Part shown: positions 8,717 through 20,700 of the stretch, piece by piece
Position numbering within the stretch: position 1 is the first letter of the stretch
How the letters are laid out: every line of letters starts with the position of its first letter
Source: Owenia fusiformis
Taxonomy: Eukaryota; Annelida; Polychaeta; Sabellida; Oweniidae
Assembly (NCBI GenBank): GCA_903813345.2
Contig: CAIIXF020000001.1
Coordinates: forward strand, 18,993,915 to 19,053,914
Direction of reading: 5' to 3'
Length of the DNA stretch: 60,000 nucleotides
Position numbers and translations under genes: made by a program
The notes under the pieces: generated by a model
Told to the model about the DNA's origin: nothing
What the model saw: only the letters and a program-made list of their open reading frames with translations
Database searches by the model: none

Positions 8717-11700
8717 CTGCAAAAAATTATAAAAATTTATTAGTTTGTTGCTTCAATTCATGGTTGATTGAATCCACGCCCAATTGAATAGTTGATTCAC
8801 TAAGCCCACTGTGGCTTATGTATGATGTTATGACACTTGTGAAATACTGGCATAAGTGCTGCTACTAGCTATCGGGCAGATGCTCCACCAAAATTTACAC
8901 ATCAAATATTTTGAATATTTTACTGACTAAAACTGGCAAAATCATATCCAACAGAAGTATAATAATATTCTCTTTTGATTTAGTTCTACCTCATCTATCT
9001 TATTTTGCTTTGCATAAATAAAACATATGTTCATAAGTTTAGGTCTACACAGAACATGTTTTACTTAATTACGATTCAAGCCATTGTGATCCCCCTATGT
9101 ATTACACTCACATCCATGAGAGAATAGATAAAGGTTTAGAGGGTTCCAGTGACTTGATGCAAACTAGGTTCTGATGTATTAAAAGATGGCAGTAGTAGCC
9201 AGATTTTGCCAAGGGGGTTCACTTTTAAAAGTTTCGAGGAGATTCTAATTTGACAACTTTTGGCCCAAAGTCACTTGAAAAGTGCTCAGAATGGTGAATT
9301 TTGTCTAAAGGGGAATTCGCTCGAAATTCCCCCCCCCCACTAAGGGGATGTCAGCTCTCTTAGTACAAATAGAACACTACTGACACCTTTACTACAGTCC
9401 CTTTGGTTACACTGACCTGTAAAACATGTTCAGGGTTCCTGGGTGACAAGCGCTTCTCTAGTGCTTCAACCTTCTCCAGTAAGAGCATTTTCAGTTTATT
9501 ATCTAGAAATATAAACCAGTTAAAAACATCATACCATACTGTCTTCTCCAAAAGGTTTTTCTTTTCTCAAGGGGATCAGCTAGTCTCATTTTCAAAGTTC
9601 TGCCATATTTGGTCAAAACATACAAAGCATATTTCATGAGTTTTTCAGATTTGTATGTGGGTGCAACTGGGTTTTCACTATATAGATTCAATTTACCAGT
9701 TCAGTATCTATGCCTTACTGACAACTGTCCTTTCTCTATAGATATACTTATAAAAACTACAGATATAATATACTACAGGTATAGTAAAGATATAATTATT
9801 ATGCAACTTTGGGATTTTCAGTTAATTTAGTTGATTGTTCTATTCTCTGTGAAAAAATATTGAATTCCAAGCAGATTATAAAAAAATTATAGCAAGATAA
9901 AAAAAGGATGTTTTTTGGTCCACCCTGTATATATGCAAAAGTACTTACCACCAATAGAGAACCAGTCCAGCTGGTTGGTAGATATTGAATCAGTAGCCTT
10001 GTACTCATATATACATGAGTTTGATATAACCATTCCCTCACACGCCACCTGCATTGTCACTAGACCTGCTTCATGAGCTGGAATTGAGAACATTGATCAT
10101 GGTTATTATTATACATTGTAAGGCCAGGTAGAATCTAATAATGTGACCCAAGCCAGCCATATACCAGTAGAAGGATGGGAGTCGGTTGAGTTGAGGTTTT
10201 TAACACTTTGAACACTAAAATTTACAATGACCACCAGACATAATACAAAGACACAGTGATATATGTCGCACAATGAAGAGCAAAATTGCCACTGTGCACA
10301 TTCACCCAGCATGCCCCCAGAACCTAATGATAATAACTAGATCTTGGCACTAGTCTTTTTGCATCTGTAAAGATTTATGTGGCACCCATCTATCCAGACG
10401 CATGCATGCCGAGCAGCACAGGACAAAGATAATAGAGTACTTTTCCAAATTGCATTAAAAAGTTGGAATTGAAGGTGTACATGTATTTATTCAAGTCTAA
10501 CTTTGAGTAATTAAGGTAAAAGAATGTATGCTATGATTGTAATTTTTTCACTTAATATATCAATTGAATACAACATGAATTGGGTATTACCACATCAGTT
10601 TTGACACACAGAAATTGTTTAACAGACATCGATGCTTTCTACATTAATGCTTTCTCCCAGATAAAATTATAATAATTAATCTGTAATTCACAAAACTGCA
10701 ACAACGTCTTTTTCTTATTTCTAATTAGGATTAAAAACTTTTGAAAGAATTGTTTTTTCTAAATGAAATAGCACTTGATATGCATTTTATAAATTAACAT
10801 TAAAATTAAATGAACATTAAAATGCAACATTATTTTTAAATTAAGATTACCATCTTTTGCAATTAGCGTTAAATGTATTTCATCAAAAACATGGTGTTTA
10901 TACATAATTCATTAAACTAAATCATTCCTTTCTGATATCAACAAAATTTACGATGTTCATCTTGCCAATAGTTGGATAACTTTTTATTAGAATAAGCAGT
11001 TCAAACTCTTGAGGCACAGACAGCCAAAGAGTTATTGTTTGCTAAATAAAATGGAACTTCAAACATTCCTTCTGCTCCTATTGCTGACTGTTCAGTACTC
11101 TTATTGCGCTAACAACAAATTGAAAAGTTGTCAGGCTAAGTTAAAAAGGCTACAAAATGATTACAATGTACTGAAAGTCGCCGGACAATGTACATGCAAT
11201 TGTGAAGGCATCAAAGGTCTTCCAGGGCCAACTGGACCCCAAGGACCACAAGGGCCTCCAGGACCAACAGGGCCTCAGTTGCCTACGACGTGTCCTCATG
11301 ATTTTGTCCAAAATTCTGAGTTTGGAAGTTGCTATAAGTTATTCACGGTGGAACCTTTCAGTTGGATTGATGCGCTCAGTCACTGCCAGTCAATGGGAGC
11401 GAATCTCGCTATGATCGAATCAAACGAGGAACAAAATTTCTTAAGGGAACAAATACAGCAGAAAAATAATCTCGAAAATTTCTGGATTGGACTAAATGAG
11501 CTCCATGGTAACTGGAGTTGGTCTACCATGCCTGGTCAGGAAAATGAACCATTGGGGAAGGACAGCTACCACAGTTGGAATGTTGATGAAGGACAGCCTG
11601 AAAACAATGATCAGAATTGCGCCAAGATGGCTGGAGGCACAAGTACAAGAAATTATAGATGGCATGATGATTTATGCACGAGCAAAGATAAGTACATCTG

Positions 11701-14700
11701 TGAAATAAAACTTAACATAAAACAGAAGTAGGTTAAAATCATCAAACTTGGTTAGCCATATGATTGAAACAATTAAGTGTTAACCGAAAAAGGTGATGGT
11801 GTATCTAACAAATTGGGACGTAAACAAGAAAATGAAGCAAACTCCTCATAGTGGAGATCTCCAAGTCAAGAAGTTGCCCAGCTTAGGCCCTGAAACATCA
11901 ATTGATTATCCCAGTTGTTTTATGATAACTGATTCATTATTCATTGAAACCAAAGAGCAAGGCACTGAACAAAACTATATGCTTGTTTGCTTTGTCGTTG
12001 GTTAGGTAACATGCCTATGATGTCACAAAAGATACAAAGATACATTAAACCAGTCAGTGAGGTCTAGAGTATTTGTTTGTTTGGTTGTTAATATGGCTGA
12101 TTTATGGCGCAATATATGACCAAAAACTTTATTGTGTTCATTGTTAAAAGACCGAAATTGCGTGGTCATTTATTTGCAATAAATCATAAAATCGAGGTCT
12201 TTGTTACGATTCTAATATGATAATAAACAGAGAAGAAAAACAACTATTTCCATTTATGAATTTTAGAGGTCATACATACTCCAATATAGATGAGTAAATC
12301 AATTGTTCTAGCTATTGTGGCAACACGTATCATGTTAGAATTGACGTTATATATAATGAATCAGTATTTTTTTAAAAGATTTATTATATTTGAATTTAAA
12401 CTCTAAAAATCGATCAGTTGATTTAAATCAGGGTAGAAGGAGGTGAAGAAGTGAATGAATACAGGAGCAAACACGAGCAATGGATCGAACGCTCTCGCAA
12501 AGTAGTCGCTGTCAGAGGAGATTTCTCCAAAAAAAGATTTAGTTACGAATTCGCATATCAATTGTTGTAATCATGGGTAAAATGATGTCACAGTTAGAGA
12601 GCAATGGGATAAATAGAAATTGAACTAATATTTCACATAATATTTCAGTTGAATTCAACCGAAACATGACAACATCAGGTTGGACATACAGAAACTGATC
12701 AATAGCACTTGTCATACATTTATTGCATTCCCCAGACAAAATTAATCTGTAATTCAATAAAACTGCAACAACATGTTTTTCTAATATCTAATTAATATTA
12801 AAAACTTTTGCTAGAACTGTTGTTTTCTAAAAGAAATAGCATTTAATTTGTAATTTAAAAATTAATGATAAAATTAAATGAACATAAAAATGAAACATGT
12901 TTTGTTAAATTCTTCTGGAATTTGTGTTATTTCCTCAAAAAGCGCATTTATTCATAATTTATAACTCAGACTGCATCATGCCTTTCTGACAACAAAAAAA
13001 TTTACGATGTTTATCTTGCCAACATTTAGAGAACTTTTCATTACAAGAAGCATTTCAAACTCTTGAGGAACAGACAGCAAAAGGGTTATATTTGCTGAAT
13101 AAAATGGAACTTCAAACATTCCTTCTGCTCGTATTATTGCTGATTGTTCAGTACTCTTATTGCGCTAACAACAAATTGAAAAGTTGTCAGGCTAAGTTAA
13201 AAAGGCTACAAAATGATTACAATGTACTGAAAGTCGCCGGACAATGTACATGCAATTGTGAAGGCATCCAAGGTCTTCCAGGGCCAACTGGACCCCAAGG
13301 ACCACAAGGGCCTCCAGGACCAACAGGGCCTCAGTTGCCTACGACGTGTCCTCATGATTTTATCAATAGTACCGAGTTTGGAAGTTGCTATAAGTTATTC
13401 ACGGTGGAACCTCTCAGTTGGATTGATGCGCTCAGTCACTGCCAGTCAATGGGAGCAAATCTCGCCACGATCGAATCAGATGAGGAGCAAAACTTCCTAA
13501 AGGAACAAATACAGCAGAAAAATAATCTAAAATATTTCTGGATTGGACTAAACAACCTCCATGGTTACTGGAGTTGGTCTACTATGCCTGGTCAGGAAAA
13601 TGAACCATTGGGGAAGGACAACTACCACAGTTGGAATGTTGATGAAGGACAGCCTGAAAACAACAATCAGCACTGTGCCGAGATGGATGCAGCCAAAAGT
13701 GGAAGGAATTATAGATGGCATGATGATCACTGTATGTACAAACATACTTACATCTGTGAAATGAAACTTAAGTAAAATGAAGGCTGATAAGTAGTCAGGT
13801 GAATAATCTACAAAAGTAGGTTAAAAATCATGAAACTTGGTCAGCAACATGATTGAAACAATTTACTGTTAACTGACAAAGGTGATGGGCTATCTGACAA
13901 ATTGGACATTTATATACATTGTGTTACATATAAAATGGTGCAATATAACCTGGCAAATTGCCTTCTTTCATGACAAGCTTATCATTTATATGTCGATAAA
14001 ATATCAGTTTGCAATATATCTTGATGATATGCTGTAGCAATCCTGTGTTTTTATAGTTTTCTCCAATTGGCAAACAAATAGATTTATAGAGTCTAGATTG
14101 GAACACAAATGATTCCTAAGCTCGTATCATGTTTCATTCATATGATAACCATAACAAAGGGTCCATTTCTTTATTTTGAAAAAAAAACAACTTTATATTT
14201 ATTATATCCACAGTAAAATACCTCACTCAAGTGACAATCTGGTGTTTTAATGACAAACATGTAAAATGGCAATAACAATATGTCATATGTCCCCACTTCA
14301 GACTTCTTGGTGGTGACATAAAAATGTTATTTTTCTAATACGATAAGTGACATCACAATATAAATATAATAACAAACGAAGTCTTCAATATACATGTACC
14401 TACAATACATATCATATTCTCTGTAACTTTGAAATGAAACTATCTTTTAAAATACAATGTATTTGCTTTTAAGTTTGCTTATTGTATTAGAAATATAACA
14501 AAGGATTAAATTAATCATGACAAATATTTTCTACCCATTGCCAAAAACCCCAATTGCTTCATGTTTTCGATCTCTTAAAGTGTGCGCCAAAGTTTGAAAC
14601 TGTGCAGGCGCACCGCTCTCGCTAACCTATATAAAGAGATTACCAGGTACAGGCTTCAGAGGTAAGCCAGGAAGGTGAACAATCTTCGTTCTGTGTTGAT

Positions 14701-17700
14701 TCCCCGTATAATCGTAACCAAGTAAGTTTCACCATTGAAATTAAAAAATACTATTAGATAAACTTTGTAGATGTTGTTTATGAAGCTATTTAGTGTATGC
14801 ATCCAGTGGCGTAGTGTGGGTATTTTATGAGTGTACGCCACGAGTGAGCGAATCGAACTAGCTTTGAGGGGGGGGGGTTCTTTCCCCCAAGAAAATTTGA
14901 AAAGAGATTGTATTTGAGGCGTTCTGGGGCGTTTTAAAATACGAAATTTGGACTCCGAAAAAATGGATTAATAAAATGTTAAGCCATTACTTCAGAATAT
15001 CAAACGTGGGTCATTTCAATATTAAAAATTCACTTTTCTCAAAATTTTGAGAGTACGCTATGGCGTTTTATGCGTATATGACGCTACGCCACTGGCATCA
15101 ATCAAATGGCTCATTTTGAACATATAAAAAGTATTTGTGTTTTGTTTCCCAGGGAATTGTATTCCAATGTAGTACACACATAAATAGTGTACATTATGTA
15201 GGACTTGAATAGCCTGGTTTACATAATATTGAAGGGCATGCTGATTACATGCACACGAGTACATGAATGAAGGCCTAATATTGATATAGCTTGCATACCT
15301 AAATAAAAATAAACTCTTCTAATCCCCTAATGTAAACACGGCAGTATACGTAGCCCGATTCATCGGGGACTTTAACAATGATCCGAAAAATTCAGCAGTT
15401 ATATATTGCGCCACATCATAGAATTATTCCTAAGTAAAGGCAAGTATATGGACCAACCTGGGGAGAAACACCGCAGGACTCCACTTTGTATGAGTTCCGC
15501 CGGAACACTGACGTCATCAAACATGAGAGAGTAGCTAGAGTTAGTGGAATACCAGGGTCCTGTTACTAGAATCTTAGTAGAGCCCTATAACACAGAACAA
15601 TAAATATTTAGAAAAAATTCAAAAAATAACAACTTGATATGAAAGGAGTAGGTTGCATTGATTAGAATATATTTCAGCAGAAAAAAATCCCTAAGTTGTA
15701 CTGTATCCAAAGTCTGGTATAATACAAAGAGCTAGAGTACTACATGTTATATGTGACGGCAAAACTAAGCCATTGATTAAACAGCAATATTGTATCAGAC
15801 ACAAGATTATATAACAATCTTTTGACAATTAACAAATGAAATCCAACAAGAATATGAAACAACCTCCATCCTTGAAAGCTGAATCCTTACTTCAATTTCT
15901 TCTTCATGCTTCCTATAGCAAATGTCAAAATATTATAGAAACTATAATAATAAGTCTGATGTTAAAAAAATCCCTCTCTAGTTGTCTGCAAGGTCTGGTA
16001 TCTTAATAAAAGAATGACAAACACAACAATGAATATTAAAACAAATATTTTATCTTCTGAGAACATCTATGCAATTTCCACAAGGAATATTCTCCAAAGC
16101 CTGAATACCTGACATACCATTCCCTTATATTTACCTGTTGAGACCCCCAATCTGGTGAAAAGTCTGTAATTGTAGCTACATTATGCATCTTGCCTCCTTG
16201 TGACGATTGTGTCATCACAGGGTGAACTTTATGCTGATGTTGCTGTTCCAGCTGTTTCTGCTGCTGTAGCTGTTGCTGCTGTAACAGATGTTCCTGTGAG
16301 GGTTTTATAGAAGGCGAGGATGGGCTCAAGCAATTGGCACAACCCTGGGTTGACAACAGAGGGCGTTGTTGTAAACTTTGAGTATTCGCCACAGACGAGA
16401 GGCTGTGTGGAGTCAAGTCCGCACTGAGATTCTCAAACTCAGGGAGATCAAGGAGTTCAAATGCGTCAAAGTTCAGATCGGTGCTGTGTGGGGACACTAA
16501 ATTGGCCCTATTCATATCAATATGTTCTGAGAGACTACACGTGGTAGGGGTACTGTTGATTGTTTTAGATTCACCAAGGTTAGCCATTAACGTTTGCGTG
16601 ACCTCCTCACTTGTTAAAGACTGAAGAGAGCCTGAATGACTAGGTTCGAGCCCTGCTCTTATTGGCTCATTGTTTCTTTGACATAGTTGTGATTCTTTTG
16701 GCAGCCCTATAGGAGAGGTGCTCACTGGGTTAGTAAATGTACTTGTAGGATTCAGAGTGTTGTTTTGATTGAGTGTGCCGCTGGGATTGAGTGTGCCATT
16801 GGGATTGAGTGTGCCACTGGGATTGAGTGTGCCATTGGGATTGAGTGTGCCACTGGGATTGAGTGTGCCACTGGGATTGAGTGTGCCACTGGGATTGAGT
16901 GTGCCACTGGGATTGCCACTGGGATTGAGTGTGCCACTGGGATTGAGTGTACCATTGGGAGGATTGAAAGTGGAACGAGAAGGATTAAAACTAGAAGGGA
17001 GAATATTATTCAATGGGATTTCCCTAGGGAGACTTTGAGTATCTCTAGTTTTATCTATAGCTCCCAATCTCTCATGCATTTCCATGTCTGGAGTCCTTGC
17101 TGGGCCTATGGGCACTGGGGCCTGGGGTGGCCCCATGTTGCTATTTATAATAGACACAGGGGCCTGAGTCTGACTGCTCAGAATAATCACACCATTGCCC
17201 CCTTGCAACTGAGATAAATTCAACACCAGAGGGGGCTGCTTTTGGGCACTATTATCTGCCACTTGAGTGTCCTGAGATTGCTTCTGTAACAGAGAGACTA
17301 GTTTCTTCTGTAGTACTATTGACGATACACCCTGAGATGGTTTCGACTTACAGAACTTGCAAAAGTTTGTGTGGTTACATGTACATTGTGTGCCTGCTCT
17401 ACACCTCATTACCTCATCGACTATGTTTTCAATTGTCGCCACAGTCTGGAATTAAACACATTACACATGCTAATTCATAATATTATCAGTACAAAAACCA
17501 TTAAGAAGTCAATCTTAACTCAATCCACATAAACATGGGAATTGCACGCTTTTTTATTCAGAAATACTAATTGAATAGATCAGATTGAAATTAAAGATCT
17601 GAAATCTAATAGTCACCCCAATATATCATGGTTCTGTTAGGGCTGTTTTTTATTATATACAATGACATCAAACATAATAATACAATTTCAATATGTGAAT

Positions 17701-20700
17701 TATGTGATGCTTAATATGTAAAGCAAAGGCTCATTGATCATGTTCTGACCTCTGACACCAATCAGAGCTTGTCATTCCTAAATACAGAACTCAATATTTT
17801 GACACAAAAATGCCATCTACATAATATTGCATAACTTTTATTTCTTTTTATGCAATATTATGTAGGTGACATTTTTTGTGTCACCCTGTAAGTGTGGCGA
17901 TCTGATTGGTAGAAAGTGTAATTGTAAAATGACTTTACTGAATCAGAGGGCAGTGAACTAGTCAAGGAGGTCAGGGTAAACTTATCTCTTAAGTGTGTAT
18001 GCTTAAGATAACTAGAAGAGGTGGTCAAATATTTGAACAAATCTGATATTGTTTCTTTTGAGTAAACCTACATACAATACCATTGATCTTGTTATGAGAT
18101 GTCCAATTTTCTTGAAATGTTACTTCTACAGTGTCTTGCCAACATTGAATAGTACATGTAGGTTATTCTTACATGTATGCACTGTTTGTTTATTATTTCA
18201 TATTTAAGTGTTTATTTTTTCAATATATAGCACTTTTTATATATAATACAGAGTCGGTCATTTTACATACTAGTATACAATGTCACTGGACTAGCATGAC
18301 TATACATCTTATCAGCTTTTTTATAAAAAGCAATTTAATATTTCTTGACATAATTGTACATGTACATGTAATTTACTTACCATTTGGCCAAACTTATTAT
18401 TAAGATCATCACCAACTGAAACAAGAGAGAAAAGCAGATGTATTAACATGACGTGAAGTCAAAGTGAGCATAGTAAAATCTGAATATCCAAACACATCTC
18501 TAAACCAAACACTTTTCAATCCGAACATTTTATGATCGTATTTTTATGCTCCAATTGATTCACATGTTAAAACACCCAAATGTGCGAACAACTTCTAATT
18601 CTAACACATTTGATAGGTCCTGACGGATTTCAGTTAAAACAGGCATTGAAAGCTGTTTTGGCATATACTTTAATAGCATGCCAACTAGGATGAGACGCTG
18701 TTGGAAATTTCAAATTAACATGCCACTTTGTTCTATCAAAATCATGAAATAGATGAGATATTTTGACCTGAAACAGATAAAATAGGACTTAGCACCCAGT
18801 TGTGAAAACCACCGTTGTAACAACTGTACAGTCTGAAATGGATGATCAATCGGAAGACAAAACTCAACATCTTCTTTATTTCCATTAGCCTTATCTCACT
18901 TACACATAGGGACAAGTTGATCAATCAATTCTTGCTTGGTCCACTCCTGGTCGATGTTTTGACTAAGTAGATTTGACAGGTTCATTTTGTTTTGGTTGTT
19001 GCACGGTACATTGAGATAATGAACAAGGATGGTGTCGGGATTCTGCAGGAGCCAATAGCATCTTCGATGAAATGTCGGCAGTAACGCAGAGTGAACGTAA
19101 GATCCATAGATGCACTGAAATAAAGTTAAACAGAATTTTATCTTTCTAGTTGGGGAATTCGCAATTAATGAGACTCGCAATTCAAGATATCTCAATGCTT
19201 ATTTCAACTGCTGTTGCATTTCATGATTATTAGAATAATTTTTCCGGCTGAATTTATGAGATTATAGACTAGAGTTATTTTTATCCAATAATTAAATTAG
19301 CGGGCAATTTCAAGCTTAATGAAGTAGGAATTAACAATCATGAACATCAATCATTCCATTTCAAATTGCGATTAACTGAAAATCTTTCCGTGAAAAATTC
19401 CTATTACTACATCAGAGTGTTGTTGTAATGGTTAAATGTTTGATGAACATTTCTGCAGACCAGTCTGTTTAAAAAGAGTATGGGAAATGGGGTTAATGTC
19501 ACATTTCAGTATGAGAGACAGGAGGCTATGGGGGGGGGACATAAAGAGTTCAGTGTTGATGAAACAAGGGGTTATAGTGCTGCATATTAACTGGGAAGAA
19601 TGTGAGCTAATTTATAAGGCAGCTCAGTAACAAACTTGACAAAATCCTAATGGTTTTTCTGGCTTGTACAAGTGAAAGACTATGGAGATGGACTACGGGA
19701 GCAGTAGATTGACAAATTGGGGAATATGCATAGGGAGTCTAGGTGGTTATCGGGAAAGCATGTGGGATTGTGGGGAACAAAGAATTACAAAATTATCATA
19801 CATTTTTTTCGATATCTCAATTACCTCAACTCCCTGAACTTTCAGTTTCATGTGATCCTCCCTGGTAGTCTTGCCATCACGACGTTTTATCCAATAATAG
19901 CCATCCTTCCTGTACCGCACTTTCTTGCGGCAGTACATGAACATTGAGCCACTTGTAGGTCTGAAAGATCAACATTATCATCTTTATTGTAATGTTTCAA
20001 CTTTATTATTCCAATGACATTTTCAAACTGTATAATGTAATTATGTCATGGTATGGATCAGAGACAGGGGCATAACATGTAGTATTTCATACTTGAGTGG
20101 GTTTGGGGTAGATATCACCCGGGAATATATATCATATCTGAGGAGCGGGCAGGATATATTGTATATGTCCCGCTCTAGGCCAAATGCGGGCAGATATAAT
20201 ATATCCATCCCGCTCCCGGGAATTTTTTCAAAAGTTTAAAAATTTTAAAAATTTAAATTTCAGAAGTTTAAAATTTTTCAAAAAGTTTAAATGTAACAAT
20301 TCTATTGTATTGAGCTGAAGAAATATTATGAAAATGTTAAATATAAATTGTGCTTTTACAGTATAGGCCTATCTTGTCATTTGAAATGGTGGAAAAGGTT
20401 ATATCTACCCCAAACCCACTCAAGTATGAGATACACCAGTTATGTACGGTCGGTTTTGGATACAGTGTTTATCCCGCGGGAAATATGTGTATCTCCCTCG
20501 GTCCCTCGTGAGATACACATATTTCCCTTGGGATAAACCCTGTATCCAAAACCTCCCAGTACATAACCCTTATATATCCCATACCTAGTGAGATTCTACA
20601 TACATAACAGGCAGGGATATATGTGTATCTAGAAAGTGGGACAAATATAACTTTCCTACAAGGTCCAAAACATAAAGCTGTTTCTATGTATCTATAAACT

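Larger units (their letters stand above)
10560..12640 (+). repeat. Tandem gene duplication, unit 1 (second unit about 12640-13905)
   Basis: Promoter-proximal, coding and 3' flanking sequence of the two lectin genes align over more than 1.2 kb. Matched stretches include the upstream 'ttaatctgtaattcac', 'ttacgatgttcatcttgcc' and 'caaactcttgagg', and downstream 'gattgaaacaatt' and 'aaggtgatgg'. Both copies therefore inherited the same upstream region. Confidence 0.85.
10078..15457 (-). other. 5.4-kb CAMTA intron carrying two lectin genes on the other strand
   Basis: Bounded by the donor CAG/GTTGGT (GT at 15457-15456) and the acceptor at 10079-10078. It interrupts the TIG domain. It contains the duplicated collagenous lectin genes, a TTAA-flanked element and its nested MITE. 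Confidence 0.9.

Noticed and set aside
8403-8722. Alternative minus-strand frames around 8400-8722
   Set aside because: Only the frame bounded by the acceptor at 8717 and donor at 8525 matches CAMTA; the overlapping frames are shadows or intron read-through.
14804-15094. CAGTGGCGTAG element as a fourth CACGG-type element (it also has a 5-bp duplication)
   Set aside because: Its termini start CAG, not CACGG, it is only 291 bp and it has no reiterated private motif.
16765-17217. Plus-strand repeat frames (MIECAAGIECAIG..., MSVPLGLSVPLG...)
   Set aside because: Antisense of the TLNPSG repeat in the CAMTA exon, which has homology and correct splice borders on the minus strand.
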